Source of the DNA: Castanea sativa
Lineage: Eukaryota > Streptophyta > Magnoliopsida > Fagales > Fagaceae
Direction: 5' to 3'
Length of the DNA: 64,000 nt
NCBI RefSeq assembly: GCF_040712315.1
Contig: NC_134023.1
Location: forward strand, 63,627,257 to 63,691,256
Part shown: piece by piece, positions 43,588 through 55,036 of the stretch
Layout of the letters: each line of letters begins with the position of its first letter
Numbering within the stretch: position 1 is the stretch's first letter
Position numbers and translations under genes: made by a program
Notes under the pieces: generated by a model
Databases searched by the model: none
The model's input: only the letters and a program-made list of their open reading frames with translations
Told to the model about the DNA's origin: nothing

Positions 43588-45123
43588 ATGACAACAACCA
43601 ACAATCAAGGCGACGAGCCGCACGCCACAACTCTAGAGAGGCAAGTCCAAATGCTTGCAGCGGCGGTTGAGCGCTTCACCAAGCAGAATCATGACTTAGA
43701 AGAGTAACTGCGACAAAGGAATGCACATCAAAGTGCACCTGAGGAAGACCAGGAAGGTGCCAGTCCGAAAGGAAGGAACGCGGAAGGGCCTGAGGGTAGC
43801 AACGCTCCGACTAGACCGGAGTGGCAGGAGACCAACCGACCATCCGTCTCGGACACCTTGCCGACTCACATAGTAGCTGAGATGCAGGAGATAAGGGAAC
43901 GTATGGATGTGATGATGAACGCCCTTAGAGGACGAGTCTCCAGTGACCTGGACGACCTAGTCCATAGAACAGATTCGCCTTTCACAGCGCTCGTAAATTC
44001 ATGCCCCCTCCCTCCAAAGTTTCGCACGCCTCACGTGGAGAATTACGACGGATCCAAGGACCGATTGGATCGCCTGGAATCTTTCAGGACCCTAATGCAT
44101 CTTCAGGGCATACCGGACGAAATCATGTGTAGGGCTTTTCTCACCACTTTGAAAGGCCCGGTGAGAGACTGGTACAAGAAGCTGACACCTAATTCCATCA
44201 ACACTTTTAAGGAATTAGGTGCACAGTTCGTATCACACTTTATCGGGAGTCACCAGCATAAGAAGTCTACTACGTGTCTGTTGAATATTAGGCAACGAGA
44301 AGACGAGACATTAAGATCATACATAGGCCGCTTTAACAAGGAGGCCCTCTCGATAGACGAGGCAGATGACAAGATACTTGTGGCAGCGTTCACAAACAGG
44401 CTACGAAAGGGTAAGTTCTTGTTTTCTCTATACAAGAATGACCCAAAGACTATGTCCGATGTGTTTTACAGGGCGACGAAGTATATGAACGCAGAGGATG
44501 CCTTGCTAGCTCGAGAGGACAAGCCCAGAAAGAGGGAAAGACAGGAAGATGCACAACCGGACAAAGGACAAAAAATGGCAAGGACAAGAGAACGACGGGA
44601 AGATCGTCGACCCCAACCGCCTATGGGAAGATTTACGAACTTCACCCCCCTCACAACCCCTATTGACCAAGTGTTAATGTAGATCAAAGATGAAGGAACC
44701 TTGACGTTTCCCGGCAAGCTGAAAGGGGATCTAAACAAGAGGCTAAGAGATAGATACTGCCGTTTTCATGGCGATCATGGCCACGATACGACGGACTGTT
44801 ATGACTTGAAGGAACAAATTAAGGCCCTCATCAGGCAAGGAAGGTTGCAGAGGTTTGTGAGGAAGGAGAGAATGGATCAACTCTAGGAACAGAATCCCCG
44901 ACGGGAAAACGAGCGTCCCAGACCACCTGTAGGACATATGCGGATGATTGTAGGGGGCATTACTTCTGCAGGGTCGTCCAAAAAGGCCAGAAAGACCTAC
45001 TTGCGGACGGTTCAAAGCGTCCAGTCGATGGGTTCCTCACTAAAAGCAACACGAGATAGCCCCAGCATCGGGTTTTCGGAAGAAGATGCATGACGCCTTC
45101 ATCACCCACACGACAACGCGCTT
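43588..45123 (+). pseudogene. Gypsy-2 gag and zinc-knuckle-like region
   Basis: An ATG at 43588 (MTTTNNQGDEPHATT) opens a frame interrupted by TAA at 43705, then readable to 44682. The capsid domain includes FLTTLKGPVRDWYKKL and a basic tail. After TAG at 44680 the same frame continues with RYCRFHGDHGHDTTDC (44740-44790). Further stops lie at 44884 and 45091. Most stops look like C-to-T or G-to-A changes, as expected from deamination of methylated cytosines. Confidence 0.88.
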
Positions 45124-45732
45124 GTGGTTAGCATACGGGTAGGGGACTACAACATGCATCGAGTTTTGGTGGATAACGGAAGTTCAGCAGATATCCTCTA
45201 TTACCCCTCATTCCAGCAAATGAGGATTGCTAAAGAACGACTAGTCCTAATGAATGCATCTCTGGTTGGCTTCGGAGGAACAAGGATCTATCCTTTAGGC
45301 ATCGTCACGTTGTCTGTGACGGTGGGAGATTACCCACAGAAAATAACCAAGAATGTTTCTTTTCTTGTGGTTGATTGCTTTTCAGCGTATAATGCCATCC
45401 TCGGACAACCCACTGTCAATGCATGGAAGGCTGTCACCTCTACCTACCATCTAATGATCAAATTTCCCACCGAATACGGAGTTGGAAAGCTGCGGGGAAA
45501 TCAGGTGGCTGCACGAGAATGTTACGTCGCCATGATGGAAATGGACGACCACCAACAGGCAATGAACATCGAGGAACAGAGAACAGTGGCAGAACCGGTG
45601 GAAAAATTGGAAGAAGTACAACTAGATGATTCTAGGCCTGACCGAACAACCAGAATCGGCACCCTCGTCGACCAAAAAGTCCGACAAGTGCTCGCATTAT
45701 TCCTTAAAGAAAACCAAGATGTTTTTGCATGA
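45124..45732 (+). pseudogene. Gypsy-2 aspartic protease
   Basis: The active site reads VDNGSSADILYYPSF: Asn stands in the middle of the D-T/S-G triad. This variant may be tolerated in the family or be a lesion. The conserved DCFSAYNAILGQP segment follows. It ends at a TGA in a DVFA-stop-SHED context. Confidence 0.88.
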
Positions 45733-47505
45733 AGTCACGAGGACATGCCGGGAATAGATCCAACAGTCATAGTTCACAGGTTGAACGTGTCACCTTCTTT
45801 CTCTCCAGTTCGACAAAAAAAGCGAGTGTTCGCCCCCGAACGAGATCGAGCCATAGCAGAAGAAGTGCAGAAGCTACAAGATGCAGACTTCATACGCGAG
45901 GTATATTACCCTGATTGGTTGGCAAATGTAGTAATGGTAAAGAAGTCCAATGGGAAGTGGAGAATGTGTGTCGACTTCACGGATCTGAATAGAGCCTGCC
46001 CTAAGGACAGTTACCCACTCCCACGCATTAACACCCTGGTAGACTCCACTGCAAGACATGAACTTTTGAGCTTCATAGATGCCTTCTCCGATTACAATCA
46101 AATCAAATTGGATAAGACTGATCAGGAAAAAACCTCATTTGTAACAAGCCAGGGGCTTTTTTGCTATAAGGTAATGCCTTTCGGGCTTAAAAACGCAGGA
46201 GCCACGTATCAGAGATTGATGAACAAAATGTTCGCGCACCAAATTGGCAGAAACGTGGAGGTTTACGTGGACGATATGTTGGTAAAAAGTGTAAAGGTGT
46301 CTGATTATCTAAGGGACCTCCAGGAGACTTTCAATACTCTTCGGATGTACAAAATGAAGCTGAATCCGAACAAATGCGCGTTCGGTGTAACCGCAGGAAA
46401 ATTCTTGGGATTTATGGTATCCTAGAGGGGCATTGAAGTCAACCCAGAGAAAGTAAAGGCGATTATGGAACTATCTCCTCCAAGGATGGTAAAGGAAGTA
46501 CAAAGCTTGACCGGGAAGATAGCAACCTTAAACAGGTTCGTATCAAGAGTGACGGACAAATGCCTCCCATTCTTCCGAACACTGAGGAGATCATTCGAAT
46601 GGACAGACAAGTGCCAAAAGGCATTTGAAGAGTTAAAGATATATCTCTCCGCTCCGCCGTTGCTTAACCCATCTATGCCGGGGGAAGAATTGTTCCTATA
46701 CCTTGCCGTTTCCTCAGCCGCAGTTAGTGTAGCTCTCATTAGAGAAGAAGGAAAGGTACAAAAGCCCGTGTACTTTATAAGCCGGGCACTAAGAAGAGCA
46801 GAAGAAAGATAACCGCAGATAGAAAAACTTGCATTTGCTCTTGTGATTGCGGCTCAGAAGCTAAAGCCATACTTCCAAGCCCATACCATAAATGTCTTGA
46901 TAGATAAACCCTTGCGGAGAGCAATGAGCAATCCTGAAGCTGCTGGACGGATGGCATTATGGGCAATCGAGCTAAGTGAATTCGATATCCAATATCAGCC
47001 GCGGACGGCAGTGAAAGGACAGATACTGGCGGACTTCGTTGCCGAATTCACTACCACAAAGGAGCAGGGGGCAGAAGACACGCCCATATGGAGGATTCAT
47101 ATAGACGGAACTTCCAATAAGCACGCTGGGGGTGTTGGAGTTTTACTCCACACCCTGGAAGGAAACAAGATTGAATGCATGATTCGTCTGAACTTCACCA
47201 CTACTAACAACGAAGCGGAATACGAGGCCTTGGTTGCAGGATTAGAGCTTGCGATAGCGGCAGGAGTTAAGAGGGTGGTAGTCTACTCTGATTCTCAAAT
47301 CATGGCCAGTCAGATTAATGGGAGCTATGATTGCAAGAATGAGAGGATGAAAAGGTACCTTGGGGAAGTGAAGGGTCGAACAAATGACCTCCAATTCACA
47401 CTGATCCAAATCCCTAGGGAGGAGAACCAAGAAGCAGACCGACTCGCAAAGGCAGCTTCGGCCGAACCCATGATCATCCCTGAACAGGTATCGTCCTTTG
47501 TCTAG
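45733..47505 (+). pseudogene. Gypsy-2 RT, RNase H and second RNase H
   Basis: Same order as Gypsy-1. RT motifs: RMCVDFTDLNRACPKDS, MPFGLKNAGATYQRLMNK, YVDDMLVKS. Stops occur at 46423 (after FLGFMVS) and 46810 (after RRAEER). RNase H 1 is NVLIDKPLRR...; the second RNase H begins RIHIDGTSNKHAGGVGV and has NNEAEYEAL, SDSQIMASQI and REENQEADRLAKAA. A stop lies at 47503. Confidence 0.92.
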
Positions 47506-48795
47506 CTTTCATCATTATTAGATGACATTAGCATGCAGGAGGTAAGCAATGAGTGTTGTTGGACGGCTCCAATTATGGCATATCTCAAGGAAGGCAAGCT
47601 GCCCAACAACAAAGAAGACGCAAGGAAGTTGAAGGTTAAAGCTGCCCGGTTCGTCTTGATTAAAGACGTCCTATACAAAAGAGGATTCTCCTGACCATAT
47701 CTAAGATGCCTCGGCCCCGGAGAAGCAGACTATGTGATGAGCGAGGTCCACGAAGGAGTTTGTGGAAACCATTCTGGATCAAGATTTTTAGTGCACAAGT
47801 TACTCCGAGTAGGGTACTACTGGCCAACAATGCAAAAGGATGCCCATACATACGTTAGAGCTTGCGACAAATGTCAACGATTTGGCAACTTCATTAGGCA
47901 GCCAACGGAAGAACTTACCCCTATGACGGCTCTATGGCCGTTTGTGTAATGGGGGTTAGACATCATGGGTCCATTCCCAACAACGGTGAGGCAGCTGAAG
48001 TTCTTAGTGGTTGGTATTGATTACTTCACCAAATGGGTGGAAGCAGAAGCTCTGGCTACTATCACGGAGAGAAACATCCGTAGTTTTGTGTGGAGAAGTA
48101 TTATTTGCAGATATGGAATTTCGAGGGTGCTTGTTTCAGACAACAGGAAACAATTCGACAATGGCATACTCAGAGACTTTTGTTCTCAGCTTGGAATAAA
48201 AAATCACTACTCATCACCCGCCCACCTGCAGGCCAACGGACAAGTTGAAGTAACGAACTGGTCTTTGTTGAAGATCATCAAGACCCGGCTCGAGGGGGCA
48301 AAGGGCATATGGCCGGACAAATTACCAAGTTTTTTATGGGCATACAGGACAACGGCGAGAACGCCGACAGGAGAGACACCGTTTCGATTGGCGTATGGTA
48401 CTGAAGCCCTCATACCGGCAGAGGTAGGATTAACAAGCTATTGTGTGGAAAGCTACGATGAGAGCAAGAACGACGAAGCTTTGTGTTTACAACTTGACCT
48501 TGTAAATGAAGTCAGGGCAACAGCTGCACAAAGGCTAGCGTGATACCAAGAAATGATGGCAAAACACTACAACTCCAAGGTTAGGCACAGGGATTTCCAG
48601 GTGGGGGATCTGGTCTTACGAAAAGTACTCGGCGCTACAAAGGATGCCTCCCAAGGAAAACTGGGTCCTAACTGGGAAGGACCATACAGAATTATTTCAT
48701 GGCATAGGAAAGGAACATACTACTTAAAGACATTAGACGGAAGAAAGCTGAGCCATCCGTGGAACACAGAACACCTGAAGAAATACTACCAGTAG
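47506..48795 (+). pseudogene. Gypsy-2 integrase
   Basis: The zinc finger is complete: VHEGVCGNHSG with ACDKCQRFG. Core acidic residues are in LDIMGP, VSDNRKQF (Arg in place of the usual Gly after DN) and GQVEVTN. Stops are at 47692, 47947 and 48541. The C-terminal domain is legible (DFQVGDLVLRKV, LGPNWEGPYRI) and ends HLKKYYQ at 48795. No chromodomain is seen, consistent with the non-chromovirus Tat group. Confidence 0.92.
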
Positions 48796-48963
48796 ACGAA
48801 GGACAAAGACAACAGCAACATCCACCTCCTCGTTTCCAGTTTATTTTTTAACAGTTATAACTTGTTAAATGCAAAGTTTTTTATTTTCCATAAATAATAT
48901 AGTCTACCAGTATGTCATAATAAGATGAGTTTTATTTAAAACGTATCAAATGTGTTTTTGCTC

Positions 48964-49480
48964 AAACTCTACTAAGTCCACACAGTGGACGGATCCTCCC
49001 AAAAGGATCAAACTCTACTCAGCCCACACAGTGGACGGATTCTCCCAAAAGGATCAAACTCTACTAAGTCCACATAGTGGACGGATCATCCCAAAAGGAT
49101 GAAACTTTACCAAGTCCACATAGTGGATGGATCATCCAACTAGGATGAAACTCTACCAAGTCCACACAGTGGACGGATCATCTAGCCAGGATGAAACTCT
49201 GTCAAGTCCACACAGTGGACGGATCATCCCAAAAGGATGAATATCTACCAATTCAGTAGAGTGAACGGATCATCCCAAAAGGATGAATATCCACCAGTCC
49301 ACGTAGCGGACGGATCATCCCAAAAGGATGAATATCTACCAGTCCATACAGTGGACGGATCATCTTAAAAGGATGAAAATATTTAAAGTCCAGATAGTGG
49401 ACGGATCGTCCAAAATGGATGAATATCTACGAAGTATACATAGTGACGGATAATCCAAATAAGTGGACGGATCCTCTAAA
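48964..49480. repeat. 3' UTR minisatellite of Gypsy-2, about 46-bp unit, about 11 copies
   Basis: Units read roughly ACTCTACCAAGTCCACACAG then TGGACGGATCATCCCAAAAGGATGAA. The first six are regular; later ones drift. Sequence and unit size are unrelated to the Gypsy-1 array, though the position is the same. Confidence 0.93.
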
Positions 49481-49855
49481 GAAAGATGAAAATGCATTAA
49501 GTCCAGATGAAAATACAGTAAAGTTCACACAATGAACGGATTATAAAAAGAGAAAATCATACACGTCACCAAAATAAAGTTAATAGAAGACAATAACAAA
49601 TTGTTTTCGTTTACAATGAAATCTACATTAGTCTTGGACCACGACGGTCTCTTCTTTGTTCTCAGGGCCTTTTGTCACTGGCTAGTTGGTGTCGGCGACG
49701 GCAGTTTCTTTTTCAGCTTTGGTGACCCCGTCATCACCAGGAACTTCACCAAAAAGTTCTTCGTCGCCTTCAGAGTCAACGGTGCGAGCAGGGGACTGGG
49801 CCTCAGCATCAATGTTGATGTGAGCTAGGTTCAAGTCAGGGTATGAAGCCTTCAC

Positions 49856-52290
49856 CTAACGGAGATAGTCGTCAAATCCGTCACTAAAAGAGGAGCCAAG
49901 CTCAGCTAGAAGGGAGTCGGAGTCACGGTATTCTCTGACAGCTTCAACCTTCGCCTGATGAACCTTGTCGTCAATGGATTTGACCGTCTCCCTCAGCAAC
50001 TCCACCTCTTTTTCCAAGTTCTCATGGACCTGCTCGGATAGTTTCAACTTATTCTCATGACGGACCCTCTAAAGCTTTAGTTCGTCAAGTTTCTCTGCCG
50101 TCGCCTTTGCCTTGGCACGGACCCGTTCAAGAGCTCTCTCTTGGGCCAGGCAACGGTCCATCAAGCCTTTGGCCATAAGTACCCCCTGCACCAATTCCGA
50201 TAAATTAGTTTAAGGCCTAAAGGAACAAGACAGAGTAAACATGTCTGAACAAACATATGACGGACACTAACCTGGGTTAAGCTAAACAAACATGTCTCGC
50301 CCATAGCCTCAGTAGCATGATTTCCAAGGTCTTCATAGTCCTCGTCCGTTATAATGGACCCAATACGACGGAGAGCATATTGGGGATCTTCCCAGAGCAG
50401 GACGAGGGGGCTTTTCCTTGATGGGGTTTGGGTTAGTCATTAGGCCCTTACCCTTGCCTATCCCCAGCTTGGAAGGTAGTCTCACCCATTGTTATTAATA
50501 CCGTTTCGGACCCCGTTTCGGTTTGTCCAGTAGAATGGAATATTTCGGTACCAGCCGATTTCGGCGTACCATTTTAAGGTGTTTCGGGTTCCAAAAAATT
50601 AAATTATATATATTCTTGTAAAACATAAAATTGTCAATTCTAATAAATAAATAACTAAATTTCAAATAATACAAATCATTTAGTCTTAACTCTTAAGTCT
50701 TAAACATCAATACAACATCAAATAATAAGAAGATTTATAACAAGTCATTACTCATTACATAAGCCTATAATAATTAATAACTAATAAGCCAACAAAATTT
50801 ATAACATAATATTAGCCATCAAATAATAATTTTTTTTTCCATAGGCCAAATCATGTACCGGCTGGAATTCACATCTCGGCCGGAATTGGCCGGAATGGAC
50901 CGGAATGGCCTGAAATCTGGCCCGAGGTGGAACGTTGGGTATCCTGGTACCGGTTTGCATACTGGAAAGAAAAATTCCGGCCGTTCCGGAAGGTAAACCC
51001 GTCACTAGCTTCTGTTTCTTGCTGTGACGGTCCCACTTATCAGAAGAAGGTCTCTTAGTGGCCGGGTGAGACGGATCTGTCTTGGGAGCGTCACCTCCTT
51101 GTTTCTTCTTGGCTGCCTGCTGCTTGATAATAGCCCATCCCCTGGCATCGTCCATTTTTGCAAAAGAAGACGGTTAAAAAAGCGGCAAGAAATTAGAGTA
51201 ACGACGGAAGGATTCCAGAACTTACGTTTGCGTACTCTTGCGTCGTATCGACAGGCTGCGGGTGTGGGTTCAGGACCGTCACAGTACTAGTGCAGCGTAT
51301 CTAAAGTGACGAGCTTCGACCAGGTCCTTTCTAACAACTTAGTTTTTTGAAAAATTCTCTCCAAAAAGCCAAACTGCTAGGTCGTAATTGGTGGACAGTC
51401 CCTCGCTGTTTAAAAAAAAAATGTGTTAAGAATAAATCCATAGAAAGGTATGATGGTTGATAAGAAGACGGGATCATACCAGACGGGGGCATTATCCCCC
51501 ATGTTTTATCTACCGGCATGTAGTCGTCGTCACCTGGACGACACATCCAGTTGTCTCCCCGAAGGAAGAAGTACCGACCCTTCCAGTTAGGATTGGAGTC
51601 CGGGGTCTCGGACACCAGCCTAAGTACCGGACTCCTCGGCATAAAGCTGTACATGCCCCTTGATTTGGTAATCTCGGACGGACGGTAACAATGAAAGAAT
51701 TCTTCCACAGTTAATCGTCTCGCTCCGTCGGACATGACACCGTACAACACCTCGACACTCAGGAAAACTCTCCATGCATTCGGTGAAATCTGGGTGACGA
51801 CCAGACCCAGATATTGGAGAAGACGACGGTGTAATGCACTAAGGGGAAAACGGAGGCCAGCTTTTAGCATTTGCTCGTAAACCCCAACGTCTTCAAGACC
51901 ATAATAATAACATTTCTCTTATTTGAATGGAAGATGGATGGATATGGTGTCGGGTATTTGGTACTTTTGCCTTAACGTATTGAAGTGCGCTGGCTTGATG
52001 GTTGATACGAAGTCGTTCACTGTCCACAAGGGGAGCAGGAAGAATTCTCTGAAACCATCCGCGCCTATGACGGATTGGACCGGTGGATCTACACCATCTA
52101 GGTCGTCGGTCGAGTCATACTCTGACCCGTCCCCATTCTGCCCTTCATCTTCCACATAGGAAGGAGAGCTAGTTGACGGTTCCCTCTCCCCGCTGGAGGT
52201 GTCTTGGTTTGCTTGACCTGACGGGAACACCTCTTTGTAGCCCGCTCCCTCGCGAGCATAGGACTGACTACTTGACGCCTCACTAGACAT
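49856..52290 (-). pseudogene. Antisense multi-exon extra ORF of Gypsy-2
   Basis: Exon 1 starts at 52290 with an acidic, Ser-rich N-terminus (SSEASSSQSYAREGAGYKEV) and continues in the same frame past a TAA at 51919-51921 into LKAGLRFPLSALHRRLLQYL and QISPNAWRVFLSVEVLYG, the gypsy-type transposon domain also seen in Gypsy-1. A GT donor near 51478 and a TTTAAACAG acceptor near 51410 bracket an intron. A Lys-rich exon (51155 on) is split by a 509-bp insertion. A coiled-coil exon ends at 49856. Role unknown. Confidence 0.68.
50488..50996. mobile_element. 509-bp insertion inside the antisense ORF of Gypsy-2
   Basis: AT-rich core with ends full of CCGTTTCGG / CCGGAA words. Removing it rejoins the antisense coding exon (KLVTG to VRLPSKLG). 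The 4-bp repeat ACCC is present at both edges (50484-50487 and 50997-51000). Terminal inverted similarity is weak. Probably a non-autonomous DNA transposon of unassigned class. Confidence 0.65.
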
Positions 52291-52712
52291 CTGACACCTA
52301 CAGATGACGGGTAAAGGAAACCTAAGACTCTAGATCTGTACCGACGACAGGACCAACATGCGAAGTAAAAAATTAAAAACTGAGCAAGTAAAAAGAAGGA
52401 ACTTACAGGTAGACAATGAATAAATGCGACGGATCAAACAAGGAGGACGGTTTCTCTTTGAACAAGGTGGACGGTTGCACTTTGAACTGCAGGAAATTCT
52501 CTAAAAGTGTAAAAATGAAAACAATGGGTAATATATATAGAGGGAACGACGCGGTAAACGAAGAGACGCATCGTTTCCAGCAAACAACCAGTAAAGTACC
52601 CCCACGTGTCCCTATGCATTTATGATAACATTCCAGCCTGTCCGTCAAAAACACGAGTGTCATAGCTAACCGTCATTCCATGAGACCGCAAAGGATAAGT
52701 GAAGATCTAATG

Positions 52713-52727
52713 AAATGAGGGGGCAAC
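52713..52727 (+). other. Gypsy-2 polypurine tract
   Basis: AAATGAGGGGGCAAC directly before the 3' LTR. The GGGGGCA(A/G) form resembles the Gypsy-1 tract. Confidence 0.8.
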
Positions 52728-53282
52728 TGAAGGGGAATAAAAGTGATCTTGACGGACCAACTCGGTAGGGACAATTACTTTAGGTTGACGAATATTTAAC
52801 ATGTCCAATTATGACGGATCCACAGTTGACGGAGGGATACACGACGGGGATCAACCTACCAAGATTATTTTCAAGAAGTTTTAAATAAGGGTCCACGCCA
52901 TGTAATTAGGGCTGATGTGGCCTTCATTATTCTCCACATAAAACGTGCATTAGAGGAATTCTTGCACCGCACGTTTCGCCTTGATAAAAGGTATTTGAAA
53001 GGAAAGAGTTCTAATCCTAGAAGGAAAGGACTTTGTAATTGGGGTGTGGACGCTAACCCTACATCATTATAAACACACCGAAACTCTCACAAATGAAGGT
53101 ACGCATGATTAACTCAACTCTGGCACTCTAGGGTTAAGAAAAAGATTCTAACTTGACCTTCGGAGGGTTTTTGGCCGGCGCCACACCGGTGCTCTCCTTT
53201 AGGTTTTCTATTTTCTTTTTGCAGGTGTTCCTTTGGTTTGGGGAGTGCTTGCAGCTTACTGGTGATATTTTTGGCATCATCA
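52728..53282 (+). mobile_element. Gypsy-2 3' LTR
   Basis: 555 bp, collinear with the 5' LTR without gaps. It keeps an ACACCGGTG box where the 5' LTR has ACACCTGTG. Confidence 0.95.
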
Positions 53283-53560
53283 GATGTCAGTTTGGGGTGG
53301 CAATCCACCCTTAGGAAAAGATACTAGCTAATTAGGACAATCCCTGATCCAAGGCCTTAAAGGATGTGAGATTTATTCTGAATTCCAGCTAGGGAATGCA
53401 GATTTGCACAATCCCAGAGAAAAATACTTCTAAGCTTTGGAAAAAAATATAATGGGATGGATAACGGGGAATCACAACTGCTCCCCATGCACAAATGAAA
53501 GAAAGACCTCTCATTGAAGCTTCCATATATTTTTACAGAAATCAATTTTTTGATCTTGTT
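53283..53560 (-). pseudogene. NLR LRR pseudogene (copy 4), 5' part
   Basis: Resumes immediately after the target duplication with sequence matching 57630-57860 on the minus strand. The frame reads CDSPLSIPLYFFPKLRSIFL and WDCANLHSLAG, close to CDSLTSLSLYLFLKLRCLS and WDCVNLESLS in the paralogue. Similarity fades at about 53545, so the 5' side of this copy (NB-ARC and coiled coil) is absent. The pseudogene was already truncated or was split further by other events. Confidence 0.85.
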
Positions 53561-54631
53561 TTTGTGTTTTTATTTTATTTTATATAATTTTGTTACGTTT
53601 TTTTTGTGTGTATTTAGCAGTAAAAGTGATAAGGTGGGATATAGGAGACAAACAGAGGTAATCTCAATTGGATATAGTGTCAAGTTTTAAATTATGAGTG
53701 GGTAAGGCGAAAACAAACCAAATCACAAGTGAGTTTATAATAATTTGTCCTAAATTATTTGGTGTTAGTAAAAGGAAAAAGAAAACCGATGCTACTTGAA
53801 TAATTATAGGAACAAAAACTTTGATCTACAAAACCTAATTCTAATACAATATCTTCAGAGACAAAAATTTCATAAAAAAATTCACAATTGTCAATATAGT
53901 AAATAAAAAAGTAATGGGCTTAGATAAAAACTAGTAGAAACTAACCCAACTTTATTGTTGTACAAAGTATTAAGAAAATTGTTCTTTTTTGGAGGAAGGG
54001 TTAAATTAGTCTTTTAATACTAAATTCTTTTAGACTTAATCCCAAAAGCCAACGGCAGGGGTTAATTGTTACAAAATTAAAATTTGAGGGTCAATTATGC
54101 ATTTTGATCATCTATAAGGCAAAGTGTAAAATAATATATAATTTAGAGTGAAAAAATGTAATTTTTTCCACCAATATATGAAACCTCAAATTCTTGATCG
54201 TATATTTTTCTTGAATCCAAATATCTCATGAAAACAGAAAATTTGATTCACACTAGTAGTGTTATTAAATGTTATCACAAGCGTACCCTGCTAATATTCC
54301 AAATTATAATATGCCAAATTAAGAATATCTGAATACTCCTGAGTCCTGACGCATAACAATGACGACTTAAACACTGCCGTTTCAAGCTTGGGCCGTCAAC
54401 ATATTGGATCCGTGTCATACACAGCCCTAGCCTAAGTTTAATCCACCAGACGATGCCGTTTCATTAAACGTACATGGACACTGTCATAACTCATAAATGG
54501 TGGAATCAGTTTTTAACCGACTCTAACGGCTAGTCATAGCGTAACTACTTTAAGTTATCAGGTCATTTTCTTTTGCTCAGATTCTGTAATCTATATTTAC
54601 TATATACCCTTCTTTTTTTTTTTTTGATAAG

Positions 54632-54702
54632 CTATATATACCGTCTTGTATTGATTTTTAATATGTTGTGATAATGAAATCAATGCAAGACAGTATATAT
54701 AG
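54632..54702. repeat. Short inverted repeat, hairpin of 26-bp arms
   Basis: CTATATATACCGTCTTGTAT... at 54632-54657 pairs with 54677-54702 with 2 mismatches across 26 bp; the loop is 19 nt. It could be a MITE remnant or a transcribed hairpin; nothing shows that it is expressed. Confidence 0.7.
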
Positions 54703-54877
54703 AATGCAGAAATATCTCTTTCTTGTTCTCTCCTAGTCTTCAACCTCTAGTTTTTTAAGAGCTTTTCAGCCTCTGTTTTCACAAATTTCATTAAAAATAT
54801 GCTGTATATTTATAAGTCTAATTTTCTTAAAGTTGTTGCAAATTTCTAATGCTAAACCCTAATAATTATAGGAGCTG

Positions 54878-55036
54878 GGTTCTAGTTAATTCAACTGGTA
54901 AAGTTTCTGATAGTTATATAAGATATCTGTAATTCAATCCCCGCCCATACCAAAAACTGATTGATGTTTTGGTCTGATGATAAAGAGTTATCATCAAGAG
55001 CAAATACCATAGGTAGCTCTTTAAAAAAAAAAAAAA
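54878..55036 (+). mobile_element. tRNA-derived SINE, copy 2
   Basis: Begins GGTTCTAGTTAATTCAACTG and has the same body as copy 1 (ATAAGATATCTG, ATTCAATCCCCGCCC, GGTCTGATGATAAAGAG) and a 14-A tail. More decayed than copy 1; no target duplication was recognised. Confidence 0.82.

Larger units (their letters stand above)
42951..53282 (+). mobile_element. Gypsy-2: full-length Tat-lineage LTR retrotransposon, 10.3 kb, TSD GATGT
   Basis: Two 555-bp LTRs (42951-43505 and 52728-53282; about 25 differences, about 95.5% identity) begin TGAAGGGGAA and end CATCATCA. A perfect 5-bp target duplication, GATGT, lies at 42946-42950 and 53283-53287. A TTGGCACCGTTTATGGGAA primer site (43507 on), related to the tRNA-Asp complement, follows the 5' LTR. 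The order gag, protease, RT, RNase H, second RNase H, integrase, tandem repeats, antisense ORF matches Gypsy-1. Many stops make it defective. Confidence 0.97.
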
